From Halorussus halophilus (GTDB taxonomy: Archaea > Halobacteriota > Halobacteria > Halobacteriales > Haladaptataceae), in contig NZ_CP044524.1 in assembly GCF_008831545.1 (NCBI RefSeq), positions 310,001 to 374,000 of the forward strand: 64,000 nucleotides of DNA, read 5' to 3'. Of the stretch, positions 61,141 to 64,000 are shown piece after piece. Under the pieces are notes generated by a model. It saw only the letters and a list, made by a program, of their open reading frames with translations. It searched no databases and had not been told where the DNA came from. The translations under genes and the position numbers were made by a program. Each line of letters opens with the position of its first letter. Position 1 is the first letter of the stretch.

Positions 61141-63411
61141 ATGGACGACAGCCACCGTTCACACGATGATGGACCTAACAATCATACCCACGACGAGGAG
61201 CGAGATTCGATAGACGAAGGAGGAGGAGGCACGACCGCCCCTGAGAAAGACACAGCGGAGTCACGTGTAGAGCAGTCACTCCCCAAGGACGAAGCGAACG
61301 CCGACGGACCCGAACACCACGGCGGCCACGGTGAGAAGGATCATGATCACGGTCGAGACCACGACCACGGCAACGGTCACGGCGACCACGGGGGAATGCA
61401 CGAAGGGCACGAACAGATGTTCCGTCGGCGATTCTTCGTCTCGACGCTGCTGTCGATTCCGGTTCTCCTCTACAGTGAGACGTTGCAAGACTGGCTCAAT
61501 TTTTCGGTGCCGACGTTCCCCGGTAGTGAGTGGATAACTCCCGTCTTCGCCGTCGTCGTCTTCGCGTACGGTGGCGTTCCGTTCCTCCGGATGGCCGTCC
61601 CGGAACTCCGGGACCGCTCGCCCGGCATGATGACGCTCATCTCGATGGCAATCACTGTCGCGTTCGTCTACAGCCTCGCGAGCGTGGTCTTCCCGACTAC
61701 CGCCGCCTTCTTCTGGGAACTCGTGACGCTCATCGACATCATGCTCCTCGGCCACTGGATAGAGATGCGGAGCGTCCGACGGGCGTCGAGCGCCCTCGAC
61801 GAACTCGCTAAATTGATTCCCGACACCGCCGAGCGCGTCACTGAGAGCGGTGAGACGGAAACAGTTCCTGTGAGCGACCTCGAAGAGAACGACCTCGTCC
61901 TCGTGCGCCCCGGCGCGAGCGTTCCCGCCGACGGCGTGGTCGAGTCGGGCGACTCCGAGGTGAACGAGGCTATGGTGACTGGGGAGTCACGCCCGGTCTC
62001 GAAAGACCCCGGTGACGACGTACTCGGCGGCACCATCAACGGCGACGGTAGCCTCCGTGTCCGCGTCACTGCGACCGGAGAGGAAACAGCGCTCGCAGGC
62101 ATCATGCGCCTCGTGGAAGAAGCACAAGGGAGCAAATCGCGGACGCAAGTCCTCGCCGACCGCGCGGCCGGGTGGCTCTTCTACGTCGCGGTGGCGTCCG
62201 CCGCGGTCACCACCGTCGCGTGGACTGTCGCAACGTCGTTCGGTGCGCCAGTCATCGAACGCGCGGTCACGGTCCTCGTCATCGCGTGCCCCCACGCACT
62301 CGGGTTGGCGATTCCACTCGTCGTCGCCATCAACACGTCGTTGGCGGCCAGCAACGGAATGCTCGTCCGAGACCGTATCGCTATGGAACAGGCCCGCAAC
62401 GCCGACACGGTGGTGTTCGACAAGACGGGGACGCTCACGGAAGGCGAACAGGGCGTCGTAGACGTCGCGACGGTGGACGACTTTTCCGAATCGGAGGCGT
62501 TCGCGCTCGCCGCTGCGGTCGAGGGAGACTCCGAACACATGATTGCGCGGGCAATCCGCGAGGCGACGGCCGAGCGCGACGTTTCGGCCCGGACTGCGAC
62601 CGACTTCGAGGCGCTCAAGGGTCGTGGCGTCCGCGCGACGGTCGATGGAGAGACGGTGTACGTCGGTGGTCCGAACCTGCTCTCGAAACTCGACAGCGAC
62701 GTTCCGTCTGTCCTGACGACGTTCGCCGAGAAGGCAGGGGAGAACGCTCAGACGGTCGTCTACCTGCTCAGAGACGACTCGCCGGTCGCGGCGTTCGCGC
62801 TCGCCGACGTCGTCCGCGAGGAGAGCTATCAGGTCGTAGACGCGCTTCACGAGTTGGGCATCGAAGTCGCGATGCTCACCGGTGACTCCGCGGACGTCGC
62901 CGATGCGGTCGCCGACGAACTCGGTATCGATACCGTCTTCGCGGAAGTCCTCCCCGAGGACAAAGACGAGAAGATACGCGAACTCCAATCGCAGGGCAAA
63001 CTCGTCGCGATGGTCGGCGACGGTGTGAACGACGCCCCTGCGCTCACTCGGGCAGACATCGGCATCGCCATCGGGAGCGGCACGGACGTGGCGGTCCAAT
63101 CCGCCGAGGTCATCCTCGTGCAGAACAACCCGCTCGACGTCGTCCGACTGGTCAAACTGAGCAAGGCGAGCTATCGGAAGATGCGAGAGAACCTCGTCTG
63201 GGCCGCTGGATACAACGTCTTCGCTATCCCGCTCGCTGCGGGCGTTCTCGCACCAGTCGGTATCCTCTTGTCGCCAGCAGTTGGCGCGCTGTTGATGTCG
63301 CTGAGTACGGTCATCGTCGCCATCAACGCCCAACTGCTGCGACGAGTCGAACTCGACGTTCCCTCGCTACCGGACGTGTCGCCGTCCGGGAAACCGCGCC
63401 CGGCGAACTGA
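61141..63411 (+). CDS. copB: CopB-type heavy-metal P-type ATPase (CPH motif)
   Basis: A 756-residue P1B-type ATPase that exports metal using ATP. The N terminus (1-95) is rich in His, Asp and Gly ([20 protein letters not shown]) and replaces HMA domains. The membrane metal site is IACPHALG (Cys-Pro-His) at about residue 382, the mark of the CopB (P1B-3) group, usually Cu2+ or Ag+. Also present are the actuator TGES, phosphorylation site DKTGTLT (~423), HP-loop-like [12 protein letters not shown] and N-domain [12 protein letters not shown]. The domains are complete. A GAGG ribosome site lies before the ATG. The YHS permease at 56838 and the HMA chaperone are possible partners. Confidence 0.95.
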   Translation: MDDSHRSHDDGPNNHTHDEERDSIDEGGGGTTAPEKDTAESRVEQSLPKDEANADGPEHHGGHGEKDHDHGRDHDHGNGHGDHGGMHEGHEQMFRRRFFVSTLLSIPVLLYSETLQDWLNFSVPTFPGSEWITPVFAVVVFAYGGVPFLRMAVPELRDRSPGMMTLISMAITVAFVYSLASVVFPTTAAFFWELVTLIDIMLLGHWIEMRSVRRASSALDELAKLIPDTAERVTESGETETVPVSDLEENDLVLVRPGASVPADGVVESGDSEVNEAMVTGESRPVSKDPGDDVLGGTINGDGSLRVRVTATGEETALAGIMRLVEEAQGSKSRTQVLADRAAGWLFYVAVASAAVTTVAWTVATSFGAPVIERAVTVLVIACPHALGLAIPLVVAINTSLAASNGMLVRDRIAMEQARNADTVVFDKTGTLTEGEQGVVDVATVDDFSESEAFALAAAVEGDSEHMIARAIREATAERDVSARTATDFEALKGRGVRATVDGETVYVGGPNLLSKLDSDVPSVLTTFAEKAGENAQTVVYLLRDDSPVAAFALADVVREESYQVVDALHELGIEVAMLTGDSADVADAVADELGIDTVFAEVLPEDKDEKIRELQSQGKLVAMVGDGVNDAPALTRADIGIAIGSGTDVAVQSAEVILVQNNPLDVVRLVKLSKASYRKMRENLVWAAGYNVFAIPLAAGVLAPVGILLSPAVGALLMSLSTVIVAINAQLLRRVELDVPSLPDVSPSGKPRPAN

Positions 63412-63435
63412 GATGGTTCGCCCAATAACAGGGAC

Positions 63436-64000
63436 TCACTGGACGTGGTGACGATACGCTTCGAAGAGCGCAGGGATGCCGAGCGGCAAGGCGAGCGTTC
63501 CGAACGTGGCCAAAGCGTACTTCGCAACCGGTGAGTCACGGGACGCGAGATACGTCGCACCTGCACCAACGAGGGCGACGAGGTACGCTACGTTGCTCCA
63601 GCCTGGGAGATACGACGAACAGTATGCCCAGCAGACGAAGGTGTAGGACGGGGCGTTCCACGACGGCGGGTAGAGCTTCGGCCAGAAGACCCGACAGTAG
63701 GTGGTCACACCGAACATGAACGTGACGGGGAGCGCCGTGAGCCAAACCTTCGGGTCGAATCGACCGACGGAACCCCAGCGGAGATAGCCCTCTAGGAAGA
63801 CGGCCGGAAGGCAAAACACCCACGTCCAGATGCCGAGCGTGTAGGTGACGGGCCAATGTTCGATTCGGGGTTGTACGTACGGGAGTCGATACGTGGCGGG
63901 TAACGTAAACCACGAGAACGACGGATCGGGGACTGGGTTGGTGAATAGGGCGAAGAGACAGAGATCGGTGCCGACGAGCAGACCATACACGCCGAGTTTG
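63436..64000 (-). CDS. membrane protein, unrecognised, cut by the window edge
   Basis: At least 188 residues with about five hydrophobic helices (…GVYGLLVGTDLCLFALF..., VTYTLGIWTWVFCLPAVFLEGYL, WLTALPVTFMFGVTTYCRVFW, AYLVALVGAGATYLAS, ALATFGTLALPLGIPALFEAYR). The frame is open to the last base, so the 5' end lies outside the window. It contains Trp- and Tyr-rich loops with a Cys pair (FVCWAYCSS). Family not recognised; halobacterial. It converges with copB. Confidence 0.7.
   Translation of the reverse strand, partial: KLGVYGLLVGTDLCLFALFTNPVPDPSFSWFTLPATYRLPYVQPRIEHWPVTYTLGIWTWVFCLPAVFLEGYLRWGSVGRFDPKVWLTALPVTFMFGVTTYCRVFWPKLYPPSWNAPSYTFVCWAYCSSYLPGWSNVAYLVALVGAGATYLASRDSPVAKYALATFGTLALPLGIPALFEAYRHHVQ

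Noticed and set aside
61987..63333. 448-codon frame antisense to copB
   Set aside because: Shadow frame of the P-type ATPase, very rich in Arg and Asp from reversed codons.

Overview
The window is high-GC DNA from a haloarchaeon (class Halobacteria). The evidence is strongly acidic predicted proteins, Tat/lipobox leaders of the RR...LAGC type, leaderless promoters with a TATA-like box about 27 bases before the start codon, and halobacterial-only families: RdfA with an archaea-specific SMC-related protein, Bat-type HTH, amphi-Trp, DUF7282, PGF-CTERM-like tails and small zinc ribbons. No rRNA, tRNA, CRISPR array or replication initiator was seen. The ParA gene and its repeats leave open whether this is chromosome or megaplasmid.

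Layout. 0-3.2 kb: copper nitrite reductase (nirK), a haem-copper-oxidase/NnrS-like membrane protein and a small CGCGG peptide that resembles a radical-SAM-modified RiPP precursor, with a 10-bp tandem repeat between the last two. 3.4-11.1 kb: a membrane protein, three secreted PQQ-type beta-propeller lipoproteins, an SF1 DNA helicase and a DUF4326 protein. 11.1-14.2 kb: rdfA and an SMC-related gene, preceded by a phased 13-bp repeat array. 14.3-19.8 kb: a decaying sugar-acid/pectin locus with fragments of a pectate lyase, a Gfo/Idh oxidoreductase and an IclR regulator, plus intact glycerate kinase, LarA-like and FAH-family genes. 20-24.8 kb: a DDE transposase, then an AT-rich island with a small membrane protein and a secreted trypsin-like protease, ending in a large 13-bp repeat array. 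24.8-26.2 kb: parA and its partner gene.

26.2-41.7 kb is mixed: lipoproteins, a gene split by an IS6-type element with perfect 8-bp target duplications, another propeller gene, an ArsR/permease operon with palindromic operators, UspA, small zinc ribbons, HTH regulators, membrane proteins, a frameshifted CPBP protease and a tyrosine-recombinase-like protein. 41.8-49.6 kb and 56.5-64 kb form a copper-handling region: two permeases with YHS/TRASH metal-binding inserts, a CopB-type P-type ATPase with a His-rich N terminus, an HMA metallochaperone, DUF302, SHOCT and DUF4396 proteins, a CuA-type copper lipoprotein, and two DUF7282 secreted proteins, one carrying a long Met/His-rich insertion. Between them (49.9-56.0 kb) lies a complete dipeptide/nickel-type ABC transporter operon with an amphi-Trp gene at its end.

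How they may work together: the copper genes would sense, chaperone, sequester and export copper, which also supplies NirK and the CuA protein. The most novel signal is the same phased 13-bp repeat (consensus near GTTACAAATGAGT) in front of both parA and the rdfA-SMC genes, which suggests a shared DNA-binding factor tying partition, SMC function and cell shape together.
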